A DNA stretch of 64,000 bases. Origin: Bacillota bacterium (GTDB lineage Bacteria; Bacillota; Clostridia; Ch29). A model generated the notes under the pieces. It had not been told where the DNA came from. It worked only from the letters and a program-made list of their open reading frames with translations, and searched no databases. Positions 10,552-20,447 of this stretch are shown here, in pieces; the first letter of the stretch is position 1; each line of letters starts with the position of its first letter. The DNA lies in NCBI GenBank assembly GCA_013540605.1, contig JABVCK010000018.1:1-64000 (forward strand), read 5' to 3'. The translations under genes and the position numbers were made by a program.

Positions 10552-10634
10552 GGACCGAAAGCTTACTCCACGGGAGTATTGCATCCCGTGGAGCAATTCT
10601 CCGGTTAAACGCTATTTACCTTAAGCTTTCGTCC
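10552..10634 (-). repeat. Nested inverted-repeat element, possibly an IS200/IS605 end remnant (PATE or omegaRNA-like scaffold)
   Basis: Outer arms GGACCGAAAGCTTA/TAAGCTTTCGTCC enclose a hairpin CTCCACGGGA-gtattgca-TCCCGTGGAG. The minus strand reads GTTTAACCGGAGAATTGCTCCACGGG..., similar to IS605 right-end scaffolds. Confidence 0.45.
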
Positions 10635-10637
10635 TTT

Positions 10638-12005
10638 TTATTTTTTGAACAGTGCATCCGACCTGCTACCGGTCTTTAGGCTTGGATACTTGATTAAATA
10701 GTACACAATAGCTATTAAATACCACCAGCCCGACAATGTAAAGGAATCTCTAGGAAGCTGCGATAGGATAACCACTAAGACAACAAGCGTCAGAACGGGT
10801 ACTATATATCCTCCCGGGACCCTGAATGAACCCTCTGACCGAACCTCCTTCATCCTTGCCGCTATGAGGGTCACTGCAATTATTCCAACCATAATCCCGG
10901 ATGTGAAGGAACCCGTACCTATTATCTGCATGATAAACTGTGGAAAACATGCGATCACGCAGGCTGCCAGGCATACAACGGTCAGCGCTACTGCCGGCGT
11001 CTGATATCTTGGATGAACCTTTGCCAGGGGCTTCGGCAAAAACCCGGATTGTGCAATTGCCATCACGGTTCTCCCGGCATCCATGACCATTACCAGCATA
11101 GTGGTTGTTATTGCAAGAAGAGCTCCTATTGATACGATGGTAGACAGCCATACCTTTTGCGGGGCATATTTCACTACAGCGTAGTGGAGCGGTGCGTAAT
11201 ACGCAAAGGAATCCGGCGTAATCTCCTGCCATGGAACTATGCCGAACGTTATAAATAAAATAAGTGTGTACATAACAACTGTAATCAGTACCGAAAAGCC
11301 CATTGCCTTTGGTATTGTCCGTTTGGGATCTCTGATTTCTTCCGCCACGCTGGCAACGGCGATTACCGAGCCGTATGCGAGCATTGCCATGGGTATGGAT
11401 GCGATCAACCCCTTTGGTCCCATATACCCGCCGGCAAAGAACCCGGAGAACATATCGGCGTCAACCTGAGGCAACCCGGATACTATGTAGAACCCGCAGA
11501 TACCAATAAGGACTAATGTCAGCACCAGATTCGTCTTGCCCATCAGTGAAATACCCAGTACGTTAAGCAGCCAGCAAAGCCCGATCCAGATGATTGCGAC
11601 TAAAACCACATGCCTATCCGCTCCCGGGATTACCGCTGCAAGATAGTTGGCGACAAATATTGCTGAAAACGCTGTTCCCAGCACTGTGACATTAATCCAG
11701 GACCAAGCTGCAAGCCAGCCGAAGAACGTCTTTTGGGGCGCAGTATTGCCCAAAACTTCATAGGGGTATACATACAAACCTCCGGTCTTGGGAAAGGTAG
11801 TCGCTAACTCAGCAACATTAAGGGCGTATAATAGCAGAATTGCTCCCCCGATGATCCAGGACAGGATTGCACCCGGTCCCGCCAAAGAATACGTAACCCC
11901 TGAGAGCGTGAAAATAGAACTTCCTACCATACCGCCGATTGCAATCATTATACAATCAGCCAGTGAAAGGGCGCCGACCTTCAAGTTGGAATTATTGTTT
12001 TCCAT
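10638..12005 (-). CDS. APC-superfamily amino acid/amine permease
   Basis: IAIGGMVGSSIFTLSGVTYSLAGPGAILSWIIGG plus about 12 hydrophobic segments. Confidence 0.88.
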   Translation of the reverse strand: MENNNSNLKVGALSLADCIMIAIGGMVGSSIFTLSGVTYSLAGPGAILSWIIGGAILLLYALNVAELATTFPKTGGLYVYPYEVLGNTAPQKTFFGWLAAWSWINVTVLGTAFSAIFVANYLAAVIPGADRHVVLVAIIWIGLCWLLNVLGISLMGKTNLVLTLVLIGICGFYIVSGLPQVDADMFSGFFAGGYMGPKGLIASIPMAMLAYGSVIAVASVAEEIRDPKRTIPKAMGFSVLITVVMYTLILFITFGIVPWQEITPDSFAYYAPLHYAVVKYAPQKVWLSTIVSIGALLAITTTMLVMVMDAGRTVMAIAQSGFLPKPLAKVHPRYQTPAVALTVVCLAACVIACFPQFIMQIIGTGSFTSGIMVGIIAVTLIAARMKEVRSEGSFRVPGGYIVPVLTLVVLVVILSQLPRDSFTLSGWWYLIAIVYYLIKYPSLKTGSRSDALFKK

Positions 12006-12021
12006 TTTTCATCCTCCTTTT

Positions 12022-12309
12022 TTATCCACCTTCCATAGGGGGTACGAAAGAAATTACATCTCCGTCGTTTAATCTGGTCTCCAGCCCTCCTTTCGAGCTT
12101 ATCAAAATTCCGTTCACCAGGATTAGCTGCTGGAGCTCTTGATGAATAGCCAGCTGTCTGGTTATATTTTTCGAAAACCTTTGACCCAACTCCATGTCGA
12201 GCTTCACGAATAGTTGTTTCAAGGTAAGGCCTTCCTCAGCGGCTAATTCCACCTCCCTTAAGCCTATTATGTAGCTAAAGGGTCCAATAAACCTGATTTT
12301 TATTTTCAT
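12022..12309 (-). CDS. MoaD/ThiS-family ubiquitin-like sulfur carrier
   Basis: 95 aa, ends in GDVISFVPPMEGG (C-terminal GG); overlaps the AOR gene by 4 nt. Confidence 0.85.
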   Translation of the reverse strand: MKIKIRFIGPFSYIIGLREVELAAEEGLTLKQLFVKLDMELGQRFSKNITRQLAIHQELQQLILVNGILISSKGGLETRLNDGDVISFVPPMEGG

Positions 12310-14129
12310 CTGTTAATCCCCAGCGCCATCAGCTTGCTTTCAGTTGGTATGCCTTCTTCATCCCATCCCCTTACCTTATAATAGTCATCAAGCATATACT
12401 CAAGGTCTTCAACTTCCATCTTTGTCTCTCCGTCACTGAGCGGCAGAGTTTCAAAACACCTGCCCGGCAGCATATCATCCTCTTTTGTTAACCCCGCATC
12501 AAGGTTAAATAGCCTTTCCAGATTCCATATCCTTTCCCCAACCTTTATGAATTCTTCGGCATTTATGCTCGTTCCCGATGCAGTGTTCAGCATTCTTACA
12601 AAGAGGTCCACCGGCAGCTCAAACTCGGCAAATCTACAGCTCACAAGGGTGAAGCACGCATTGACCCTGTCCTGAATATCCTTAACAATCTGCGCCTTCC
12701 CCTTTATTTCTTCCATGGGCAAATGCCCCATCAGTTCATCCCCAATGGGTGCCCGCTTGTGACAAGCCCCTCTATTTGAAGTTGCAAAGGTCAGGGCAAT
12801 GCCCCTCATTCGCTGCGGCATCCACGCTGCAAACTCCATACCCTTTACGTTCATCGCGAAGTGCTTACTCCCTCTGCCCAATTTCTCAGCCGCCCTTTTT
12901 GTACCGTCGGCAAACAGGTCTCCGACACCTTCTCTGTTCCCTACCTTTTCCAGCAACGCGATCATGGACTTACCGTTGCCGAAGCTTAATTCTATGCCTT
13001 GGGTATCCTGCTCGGTTAATATGCCCCTTTCATAGCATTCCATGGCAAAAGCCATGGTACATCCGGCAGATAACGTATCCATCCCATATTCTTCGCAAAT
13101 CTGGTGAGCCTTTGCTACTATATTAGGATCATCAATCAGGCAATCGGAGCCGAACGAATACATAGTTTCATACTCAGGACCCCTGGTTACCATGCCCTTA
13201 AACTCGCCTTCTTCAAACCGGTGTACCTGTCCGCAGTGCACCGGGCACCCAAAGCAGGCTATTTTTCTTGATGGGCACTGCTTTATATAGGCAAAGCTAT
13301 CTATGTCCGGGCCCTTTTCAAAGTGTCCGAATTGATGGTTCTTAGTTGCCAGCGCATTCCTTTCGTTGATGAGGCCCAGTCCTGAGCCGGTTCCATACCT
13401 CGAAAACATCCCCAACAAGCTCCACTGATTATCCGTAGCTTTTTTTAAATACCCGTATGCTTCATCAACATTTCTTTGAAACTCCTTGGGATCGCTTACC
13501 CTAACATCCAACCCTCCTTCAAAGGCTATGGCCTTCAGGTTCTTGGACCCAAGAACCGCGCCGGCACCGCCTCTTCCAAAGGCCCGGGTCTCGGACATTA
13601 TCGACGCAAACCTGACCAGGTTTTCTCCGGCTTTACCTATCGACATGATCGTCAGATCCGGTTTATTCTCTCTTTTCTTGATGTGATCCTCAACCTCTCC
13701 GGTATTCATACCGACAAGTTCACGGCATTCTCTGATTTCCACCTTATCCGGTGATACTAATACATACACAGGCTCAGGGGACTTTTCTTCAATTACTATG
13801 CAATCATAACCGCTGGATTTGATCCTATATCCGAGGTACCCTCCTGAGTAGCTATTTAGTATTCCGCCTGTAAGCGGAGATTTTGTCACTATACATGTCT
13901 GGGCGAACAGCGGTGCCGATGTTCCTGTCAGTGGTCCTATGCTAATTATCAATTTGTTCTGTGGCGATAGCGCGTCGATATCATGGTCGATTTCGTCATA
14001 TAGGAGTTTCACCCCAAACCCTATCCCGCCTATGTAGTCTCTTATTAACTCCTCACCGATAACCTCTGTCTTAACTGTCCTATCCTTCAAATTAACACGC
14101 AGCAGCTTACGGTTGTAACACTCATACAT
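12306..14129 (-). CDS. aor: Tungsten-containing aldehyde ferredoxin oxidoreductase
   Basis: GGIGFGVKLLYDEI..., GGAGAVLGSKNLKAIA, CPSRKIACFGCPVHCG and CHKRAPIGDE are typical of AOR. Confidence 0.92.
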   Translation of the reverse strand: MYECYNRKLLRVNLKDRTVKTEVIGEELIRDYIGGIGFGVKLLYDEIDHDIDALSPQNKLIISIGPLTGTSAPLFAQTCIVTKSPLTGGILNSYSGGYLGYRIKSSGYDCIVIEEKSPEPVYVLVSPDKVEIRECRELVGMNTGEVEDHIKKRENKPDLTIMSIGKAGENLVRFASIMSETRAFGRGGAGAVLGSKNLKAIAFEGGLDVRVSDPKEFQRNVDEAYGYLKKATDNQWSLLGMFSRYGTGSGLGLINERNALATKNHQFGHFEKGPDIDSFAYIKQCPSRKIACFGCPVHCGQVHRFEEGEFKGMVTRGPEYETMYSFGSDCLIDDPNIVAKAHQICEEYGMDTLSAGCTMAFAMECYERGILTEQDTQGIELSFGNGKSMIALLEKVGNREGVGDLFADGTKRAAEKLGRGSKHFAMNVKGMEFAAWMPQRMRGIALTFATSNRGACHKRAPIGDELMGHLPMEEIKGKAQIVKDIQDRVNACFTLVSCRFAEFELPVDLFVRMLNTASGTSINAEEFIKVGERIWNLERLFNLDAGLTKEDDMLPGRCFETLPLSDGETKMEVEDLEYMLDDYYKVRGWDEEGIPTESKLMALGINR

Positions 14130-14557
14130 TACCCTTCCCCCCTTTCATTTTTTTCAATTATGGAAAGTGCCCCGGTACTGCATTTTTGCGCACAGTTAAA
14201 AAGGCCTTCGCACTGGTTGCACTTCATCGCAATATCATTGACCAAAAATATCGCATCATACGGGCAACTTTCAGCACAAAGGCCGCACCCTATACATTTC
14301 TCTTTGTCAATAGTCACAAGTCCATCAATGAATCTCATCGCATCAAAACCACATGCTTCTACACAGGCAGGTTCCTCACAATGTCTGCAATACCTCATTG
14401 CAGGTTCGTCTAAACCGTTAATCCGGACTCTTAATACCGCTTTTTCAGGGTTATACAGCTTTAGCCAATAGAATGAGCATGCAAGCTGGCAGCTGAGACA
14501 TCCCGTGCATTCCTTTCCGTTGAAATCCAAAACCTTCATCTTGACACCCCCCTTCAT
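14129..14557 (-). CDS. 4Fe-4S ferredoxin-type electron-transfer protein (AOR partner)
   Basis: Multiple CxxCxxC motifs: CTGCLSCQLAC, CRHCEEPAC, CIGCGLCAESCP, CNQCEGLFNCAQKC. Confidence 0.9.
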   Translation of the reverse strand: MKGGVKMKVLDFNGKECTGCLSCQLACSFYWLKLYNPEKAVLRVRINGLDEPAMRYCRHCEEPACVEACGFDAMRFIDGLVTIDKEKCIGCGLCAESCPYDAIFLVNDIAMKCNQCEGLFNCAQKCSTGALSIIEKNERGEG

Positions 14558-14578
14558 TCGCCGGATTAGAATCTGTGC

Positions 14579-15142
14579 TTATAGAACCTTACCGTATGGA
14601 GGACTAACTATAAGATAGAACAATGCAGGTTCATCCTCCGTATACATGACGTGGCCCAAAGATGCCCTGAAAAACACCGAGTCCCCCTTTCCAAGCTCAT
14701 AGTTTTTTTCTCCAACCATAACAAAAAGTTTACCTTTAATAACCGTTATAAACTCTTCACCATCTTTATGATGATGTATGCTGCGCTCCGACGGAGAATG
14801 CGACGGGAGGTCCACCAGCGTTACTTGGAGCCTTTCTGCTTTCCCGGGTGTTATAACCTTAAAGCTCACTCCGTCATCCGTAGTGACGCATTGCCTGTCT
14901 TCTTTTCCTATGAAGATTGCTTCCTCCCCATTATCCGGCGCAAGGAAGTAAATCAAATCGACCTCAAAATATGCGGATAGTTTTTGCAGGTTTGTAATGG
15001 ATATGGAGTGTTTACCGTTCTCCAGTCCGGACAGATAAGAATAGCTCATTCCCGTCTCTTCCGAAAGTTTTGTAAGAGGTGTATTTCTCATCTTTCTTAG
15101 ATTTCTAAGCCTTTTTCCAATATCAACACTATCGTTAACCAT
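14579..15142 (-). CDS. XRE-cupin transcriptional regulator
   Basis: N-terminal HTH (LSEETGMSYSYLSGLENGKHSISITNLQKLS) and C-terminal cupin (HHHKDGEEFITVIKGKL). Confidence 0.88.
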   Translation of the reverse strand: MVNDSVDIGKRLRNLRKMRNTPLTKLSEETGMSYSYLSGLENGKHSISITNLQKLSAYFEVDLIYFLAPDNGEEAIFIGKEDRQCVTTDDGVSFKVITPGKAERLQVTLVDLPSHSPSERSIHHHKDGEEFITVIKGKLFVMVGEKNYELGKGDSVFFRASLGHVMYTEDEPALFYLIVSPPYGKVL

Positions 15143-15400
15143 AAAACCTCCTGGGATTAAAAATTTTTATATAGATATCTTATCATTAGAATATTTTATA
15201 ACACCATTATATGTTATTTATAGCGGGTCGGTCAAGCATCTATATTCTATATTTAGTATATTTTTTGACATATACAATTATATCAGCGATATTCTATATT
15301 ATTTTTAATATATTTAATCATATAGAAATTATTTTTGATCTTGCTGTAATAGCGATAGGGATGTTTAATTAATGATATATTATTGAAGATAAACCATAAA

Positions 15401-15438
15401 AATCATAAACCACCCGAAAACCGGGTGGTTTATGATTT
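15401..15438. terminator. Bidirectional terminator hairpin
   Basis: AATCATAAACCACCCG-...-CGGGTGGTTTATGATT. Confidence 0.8.
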
Positions 15439-15456
15439 GCCTATTGAGTTTATACA

Positions 15457-17409
15457 TCAGCTTGCTACAATTTCATCTTTTTTCTTATTTGTAAATTGTT
15501 GTATCAAAAGCACAGCCATAATTGCAATGCCGATTATATCCTGGGTAACATCAGCTGTAATCAAAAGCATTGCGCCGATAAAGGAAGCTATCCTCAGCAG
15601 CATCGGAACTTTTCTCCTGAAGTATCCCTCTACAGCAAGTCCAATCATAACGACACCTATTACAGATGTAATAGCAATTCTGATAGCTACCGGCAATGTG
15701 GTATTTAATAGCAGAAGCTCGTTGTTGAAGACGAACATATAAGGGACAATAAACCCTGCTAATGCAAGCTTTACAGAAGTAAAACCGGTTTTCATCGGAT
15801 CTCCGCCTGATACTCCGGCGGCGGCAAAGGCCGCTAACGCTACCGGAGGCGTCAGGTTGGCAAACATTGCAAAGTAGAATACAAACAAATGGGCTGCCAC
15901 AACGGGAATTCCCAGTTTGACCAGTGCCGGCGCGGCAATAGTGGTGGTGATCAGGTAGGACGGTATGCTTGGCAATCCCATGCCCAATATCATGCAGGTT
16001 ATCATGGTGAACAATAAGGTTGCCAGGATACTGGTGCCGCCTAATAAAATTATAGCATTAGCCATATTAAGGCCAAAACCTGTAATACTTGTAACAGCAA
16101 TAATTATGCCTACGATAGCACAGGCCATAGCCACCGAAACCGTACCTTTAGCGCCACTTGCAAAGGCATCAAGTAAATCCTTAATACTCATCCTTGTACT
16201 TTTCCTGAACATGCTAACGATGATAGTAACCACTATTGTTAGGAAAGCAGAAAATATAACGGTCCTGCCGGTGAATAAAAGCATTACCAGAAGGAACACT
16301 ATTGGGATTAGTAGATGCCCTTTATCCTTCATTATATCGCCAAGTTTTGGCAATTCTTCCTTTGGTATACCATGTAAATCTTTCTTTAATGCCCTTAAAT
16401 GCACCTGGATTATTATTCCTATATAATATAGGATGGCAGGGATAGCTGCATATATGATAATTTTGCTGTATTTAATGCCAATCATTTCGGCCATAATGAA
16501 CGCCGCCGCCCCCATGACAGGAGGCAGTATCTGCCCTCCAACCGATGCGGTAGCTTCGACGGCACCGGCAAATTCCTTGGAATAACCGGTCTTTTTCATT
16601 AAAGGGATGGTAAAGGTACCGGTAGTGACGACATTGGCTATAGCCGACCCGTTGATGCTTCCCAAAAACCCGCTTGCTATGACTGCTACTTTGGCAGGCC
16701 CTCCCATGGAACTGCCGGCCAGAGCAAGGGAAACATCGTTAAAGAACTGTCCCATGCCGCATTTATTCATTATCTCGCCAAATAATATAAACAGGAATAT
16801 GTAGCTTGCCGCCACCCCCACCGATGTCCCGTATATGCCGTCGGTACTGATAAAAAACTGGTTAACCAGGGATTTCCAGTCATATCCTCTATGCGCGAAT
16901 ATCCCCGGGATATTTTTGCCAAACAATCCATAGAGTATAAATACAAAGGCTAATATCGTCAACGGCCACCCCGATATCCTTCTCGATGCATCCAAAACCA
17001 GAAGAACCAGAACAGTGCCCACAATGAGGTCCATTGTATTGATTATACCGGCCCGGGCAATTATATTTGGATAGTCGACCCACACATAAAGAGTAATGCA
17101 AAGGGATAAAACTGCCAGTATCATATCATAAGCAGGCAGCTTCTTTCTGCTTGCTTTATTGTTAATCGGATACAATATAAATGATAAAAATAGCATCATG
17201 CTCACATGCAGGGACCTATGCTTAAGAGTGGCAGGCGCTCCCACATAGGCAGTAATAAAATGATAAAGGGAAATTGCTATGCACGCCCAATATAGCAGTT
17301 CCACCAGTATTTTCTTATCGAAGGACCTTGTCTTTTGCTCCTTGTCATATTTCTCAATAATGTCAATCTGCTCTTGTCCCAGTTGGTTGTCTGCTCTTAC
17401 CTCGGCCAT
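15457..17409 (-). CDS. TRAP transporter fused permease (4TM/12TM)
   Basis: GSINGSAIANVVTTGTFTIPLMKKTGY...GGQILPPVMGAAAFIMAE and GMGLPSIPSYL. Confidence 0.92.
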   Translation of the reverse strand: MAEVRADNQLGQEQIDIIEKYDKEQKTRSFDKKILVELLYWACIAISLYHFITAYVGAPATLKHRSLHVSMMLFLSFILYPINNKASRKKLPAYDMILAVLSLCITLYVWVDYPNIIARAGIINTMDLIVGTVLVLLVLDASRRISGWPLTILAFVFILYGLFGKNIPGIFAHRGYDWKSLVNQFFISTDGIYGTSVGVAASYIFLFILFGEIMNKCGMGQFFNDVSLALAGSSMGGPAKVAVIASGFLGSINGSAIANVVTTGTFTIPLMKKTGYSKEFAGAVEATASVGGQILPPVMGAAAFIMAEMIGIKYSKIIIYAAIPAILYYIGIIIQVHLRALKKDLHGIPKEELPKLGDIMKDKGHLLIPIVFLLVMLLFTGRTVIFSAFLTIVVTIIVSMFRKSTRMSIKDLLDAFASGAKGTVSVAMACAIVGIIIAVTSITGFGLNMANAIILLGGTSILATLLFTMITCMILGMGLPSIPSYLITTTIAAPALVKLGIPVVAAHLFVFYFAMFANLTPPVALAAFAAAGVSGGDPMKTGFTSVKLALAGFIVPYMFVFNNELLLLNTTLPVAIRIAITSVIGVVMIGLAVEGYFRRKVPMLLRIASFIGAMLLITADVTQDIIGIAIMAVLLIQQFTNKKKDEIVAS

Positions 17410-17933
17410 ATCTTCACCCTCTTTTCTATGTGGAGTCTCAAAGGCGCATGATGCGGCAAATCTTTACCGGTTAAAACAATCTCATCATTCAGCATGATGT
17501 ATTCGGTTGCCGTTTGAGAATGGATCCAGTTTATCTCATCGAACTCCTCGTCAATCTCATCCATAATTATTAAACCATCTTCGGTTTTGGTCACTTTGCC
17601 TTTGTTATGCGGTATTCCGGCGCCGAAAGCGGCGACAGTGATTTTCTTCAGCAGAAGTTTGTTGTTGTCCAGTATAAGATACTGTTCAGTCCACGGTATG
17701 CGGTCCAAAGAATGCATCCAGCCATAGGTAAGCACATAGGATGTTTCAACAGGGGTGGAGAAATACTCTTCATTGGTGTTTTGATCTGTGATGGTTAAAG
17801 TTCTTACGGTCTCTACTTTAAAAACGACAAAAAGTCCGGCTGCGGATAATACAATGGATATTATTACCATTATTAGAATCAGAATATGAGAAGAAGCAGA
17901 CAGCTGCTTCTTCTCACCAAACATTCTTCCCAT
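17397..17933 (-). CDS. DUF1850 domain protein (TAXI-TRAP accessory)
   Basis: YFSTPVETSYVLTYGWMHSLDRIPWTEQY, located between TAXI and the TRAP permease. Confidence 0.8.
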   Translation of the reverse strand: MGRMFGEKKQLSASSHILILIMVIISIVLSAAGLFVVFKVETVRTLTITDQNTNEEYFSTPVETSYVLTYGWMHSLDRIPWTEQYLILDNNKLLLKKITVAAFGAGIPHNKGKVTKTEDGLIIMDEIDEEFDEINWIHSQTATEYIMLNDEIVLTGKDLPHHAPLRLHIEKRVKIWPR

Positions 17934-18938
17934 TTATTTGATTATGCCCATTTCTTTATAGTATTTTTCCGCACCCGGATGGAAAGGAATGCTGACGCCT
18001 ATCTGCGAGTTTTCCAGAGATATATGCTTATCCGCCGTATTGTGTGATGCTTTTATATCGCCAATGTTTTCAAATATCCCTTTGGTGAGGTCATATACAA
18101 CCTCTTCGGGCAGCTCATCCCTGACAATCATGATATTCCTTACGGTCACGGTATTTACATCGGTGTCCGTGTTATATGTGTCCTTTGGAATAATCTCTTT
18201 AACGAAAAACGGATATTTCTCAATTAACTTTTCTGCCCCTTCACCTTCTATAGGTACAATAACGATTTTGTTTGTAGTTCCCAGTTCCATAACCGTAGCA
18301 TTTGGAATACCGCTTGTTACGAAGGCGGCATCGATCAAACCGTTTTTCATCTGATCAATAGCCTCACCATAGTTCAGATAGTCAACCTTACTATCCGCAT
18401 AGGTCATACCGTGGGCTTCATACATCATCCTGGCATTCAACTCTACACCCGAATTGGGGGCGCCTATTCCAACCCTCTTGCCCTTCAGGTCTTCAAACTT
18501 GGTTATACCCGACTTATCGGTAGTGACTATCTGTACATAGTTTGGATAAAGCCCCATCAAAGCCCTTAAATTTGTTTTAGCTCCCTTGCCTTCAAAGGCG
18601 CCCGTGCCCGTATAGGCCTGAGCTATAGCATCACCCATTGTAATTGCCAGATCTGCCTTGCCTTCCATTATAAGGTTGATATTCTCAACGGATGCGCCCG
18701 TCGACTGGGCGGAAGACTTGTAGCCCAGCTTATTCTTAATTACATTTGAAAAAGCTCCGCCTATCGGGTAATACAAACCGCTGGTAGGGCCGGTAGCCAC
18801 CGTAATGAAGTAGTCATTCTTATTGATCTGAGCTTCTTGGCCTGCATTATCCGTTGCAGGGGTAGGACTGCTGCATGCTGTTAAAGCTAGCGATAGCATC
18901 ATAAGCAATGATAGAAGTAATACAAAACTCTTTCTCAT
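17934..18938 (-). CDS. TAXI-family TRAP solute-binding lipoprotein
   Basis: Lipobox LTAC; ITVATGPTSGLYYPIGGAFSNVIKNKLGYKSSAQSTGASVENI. Start taken as MRKSFVLLL. Confidence 0.92.
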   Translation of the reverse strand: MRKSFVLLLSLLMMLSLALTACSSPTPATDNAGQEAQINKNDYFITVATGPTSGLYYPIGGAFSNVIKNKLGYKSSAQSTGASVENINLIMEGKADLAITMGDAIAQAYTGTGAFEGKGAKTNLRALMGLYPNYVQIVTTDKSGITKFEDLKGKRVGIGAPNSGVELNARMMYEAHGMTYADSKVDYLNYGEAIDQMKNGLIDAAFVTSGIPNATVMELGTTNKIVIVPIEGEGAEKLIEKYPFFVKEIIPKDTYNTDTDVNTVTVRNIMIVRDELPEEVVYDLTKGIFENIGDIKASHNTADKHISLENSQIGVSIPFHPGAEKYYKEMGIIK

Positions 18939-18976
18939 CCTTATTGCCTCCATTTCGTTTATTTTGGCATTTATAA

Positions 18977-18992
18977 AGCAATTAGCATGCCA
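18977..18992 (-). promoter_or_regulatory. Sigma-54 promoter for the TAXI-TRAP operon
   Basis: Minus strand TGGCAT-GCTAA-TTGCT, ~40-55 nt upstream of the TAXI start. Confidence 0.75.
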
Positions 18993-19056
18993 AAATAAAA
19001 TATAGCGGAAAACAAGCATATGTCTCCGGTATTGGAAAATAAGGCTTAATTAGGCA

Positions 19057-19091
19057 GGGGAAATAATTGCCGGAACGGCAATTATTTCCCC
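19057..19091 (-). terminator. Terminator hairpin overlapping the end of the response regulator gene
   Basis: GGGGAAATAATTGCCG-gaa-CGGCAATTATTTCCCC. Confidence 0.7.
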
Positions 19092-20443
19092 TTAAGGTCA
19101 TACTCTTTTATCTTATTCCTAAGTCCCCTTTCACTTATACCCAGCATCTGAGCTGTAGTCTTTCTATTGCCATTATTTAACTCCAGGGACTTATTGATCA
19201 TCAGTTTTTCTATTTCCTTAAGGCTTAAACCAAGCAAGCTATCCGCTTCATTTTCCAGGCTGCTTTGGAGTTTATTAAATCTTACCTTATCCGGGAGGGC
19301 CTTTAATACTATAGCATCATCCCTGGCCAGCAGCACGCCATATTCTATTATGTTTGCCAACTCCCTTACATTACCGGGATAGGAGTATTTAAGCAACAGC
19401 TCCTCTACTTCAGGAGCCAATCTCTTCACCTGTTTACCCAATTTATCGTTATATACCTTTAGAAAGTGAGCGAATAGAAGGGGTAAATCCTGCCGCCTGT
19501 CTCTCAAAGGAGGAATATTTATTTCCACCACGTTCAGCCGAAAATACAGGTCATCCCTAAACTTCTTTTCATCCATCAGCTCTCTTAAATCCTTATTGGT
19601 AGATGCTATGACCCTTGCGTTTACTTCAAAGACTTCGTTGCTTCCCAAGGGATTATACTCCCTCTGCTCTAATACTCTCAGCAGCTTTGACTGCAGGTTC
19701 AGACTCATATCCCCTATTTCATCCAGCAGGATAGTTCCCTTATTTGCAAACTCAAACTTACCTATCTTATCCTTTTCGGCGCCGGTGAAAGCCCCCTTCT
19801 TGTGGCCGAAGAGCTCGCTCTCAAGAAGCCCGTCGGGAATAGCGGCGCAGTTGATGGCCACAAAATTCTCTTTCCTTCTGATGCCGCTATAATGAATTGC
19901 CCGTGCAACCAATTCCTTTCCGGTACCGCTCTCCCCTGTTATAAGTACGTTGGTATCTACATCCTTGAGCCTGTCTATCAGCTGGAAGATATGCTGCATA
20001 GCAGGGCTTTTCCCGATAATGCCCTTATATGAATACCTCTCCTTCAGCTCATTGTTCAGGTGCTCCACCTTTTCATTCAAAGACTGGTATTCAAGGCCCT
20101 TCATTATAGTCACCAGCAGTTCGTCTATGCTTAAGGGTTTTGTTATATAGGTGAAGGCGCCGTTTTTTATAGCTTCAACCGCGGATTCTATGGTACCGTA
20201 GGCGGTCATCATTATCACTGCAATGTTCTTATCTATTTCCTTAATCTCCTTAAGAACATCAAGGCCATTTACCTTGCCTATCTTTAAATCCAGCAAAACC
20301 AAGTCAATCTTTTGGCTGTTTATTATCTCCAGGCCGTGGACCGGGTTGGTGGCGGAAAATACAATATACTGATCCTCCAATGCATAGGTCAGGGAAGAAC
20401 AGATATTCTTTTCATCATCCAATATAAGTATTCTCTTCTTCAT
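19082..20443 (-). CDS. NtrC-family sigma-54-dependent response regulator
   Basis: REC domain, GESGTGKELVARAIHYSG, GAFTGA, Fis-type HTH at the C-terminus. Confidence 0.93.
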   Translation of the reverse strand: MKKRILILDDEKNICSSLTYALEDQYIVFSATNPVHGLEIINSQKIDLVLLDLKIGKVNGLDVLKEIKEIDKNIAVIMMTAYGTIESAVEAIKNGAFTYITKPLSIDELLVTIMKGLEYQSLNEKVEHLNNELKERYSYKGIIGKSPAMQHIFQLIDRLKDVDTNVLITGESGTGKELVARAIHYSGIRRKENFVAINCAAIPDGLLESELFGHKKGAFTGAEKDKIGKFEFANKGTILLDEIGDMSLNLQSKLLRVLEQREYNPLGSNEVFEVNARVIASTNKDLRELMDEKKFRDDLYFRLNVVEINIPPLRDRRQDLPLLFAHFLKVYNDKLGKQVKRLAPEVEELLLKYSYPGNVRELANIIEYGVLLARDDAIVLKALPDKVRFNKLQSSLENEADSLLGLSLKEIEKLMINKSLELNNGNRKTTAQMLGISERGLRNKIKEYDLKGK

Positions 20444-20447
20444 ATTG

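Noticed and set aside
15180-15360. Regulatory RNA upstream of the XRE-cupin gene
   Set aside because: AT-rich region with repeated TATTCTATATT words; more likely operator half-sites or low complexity than a structured RNA.
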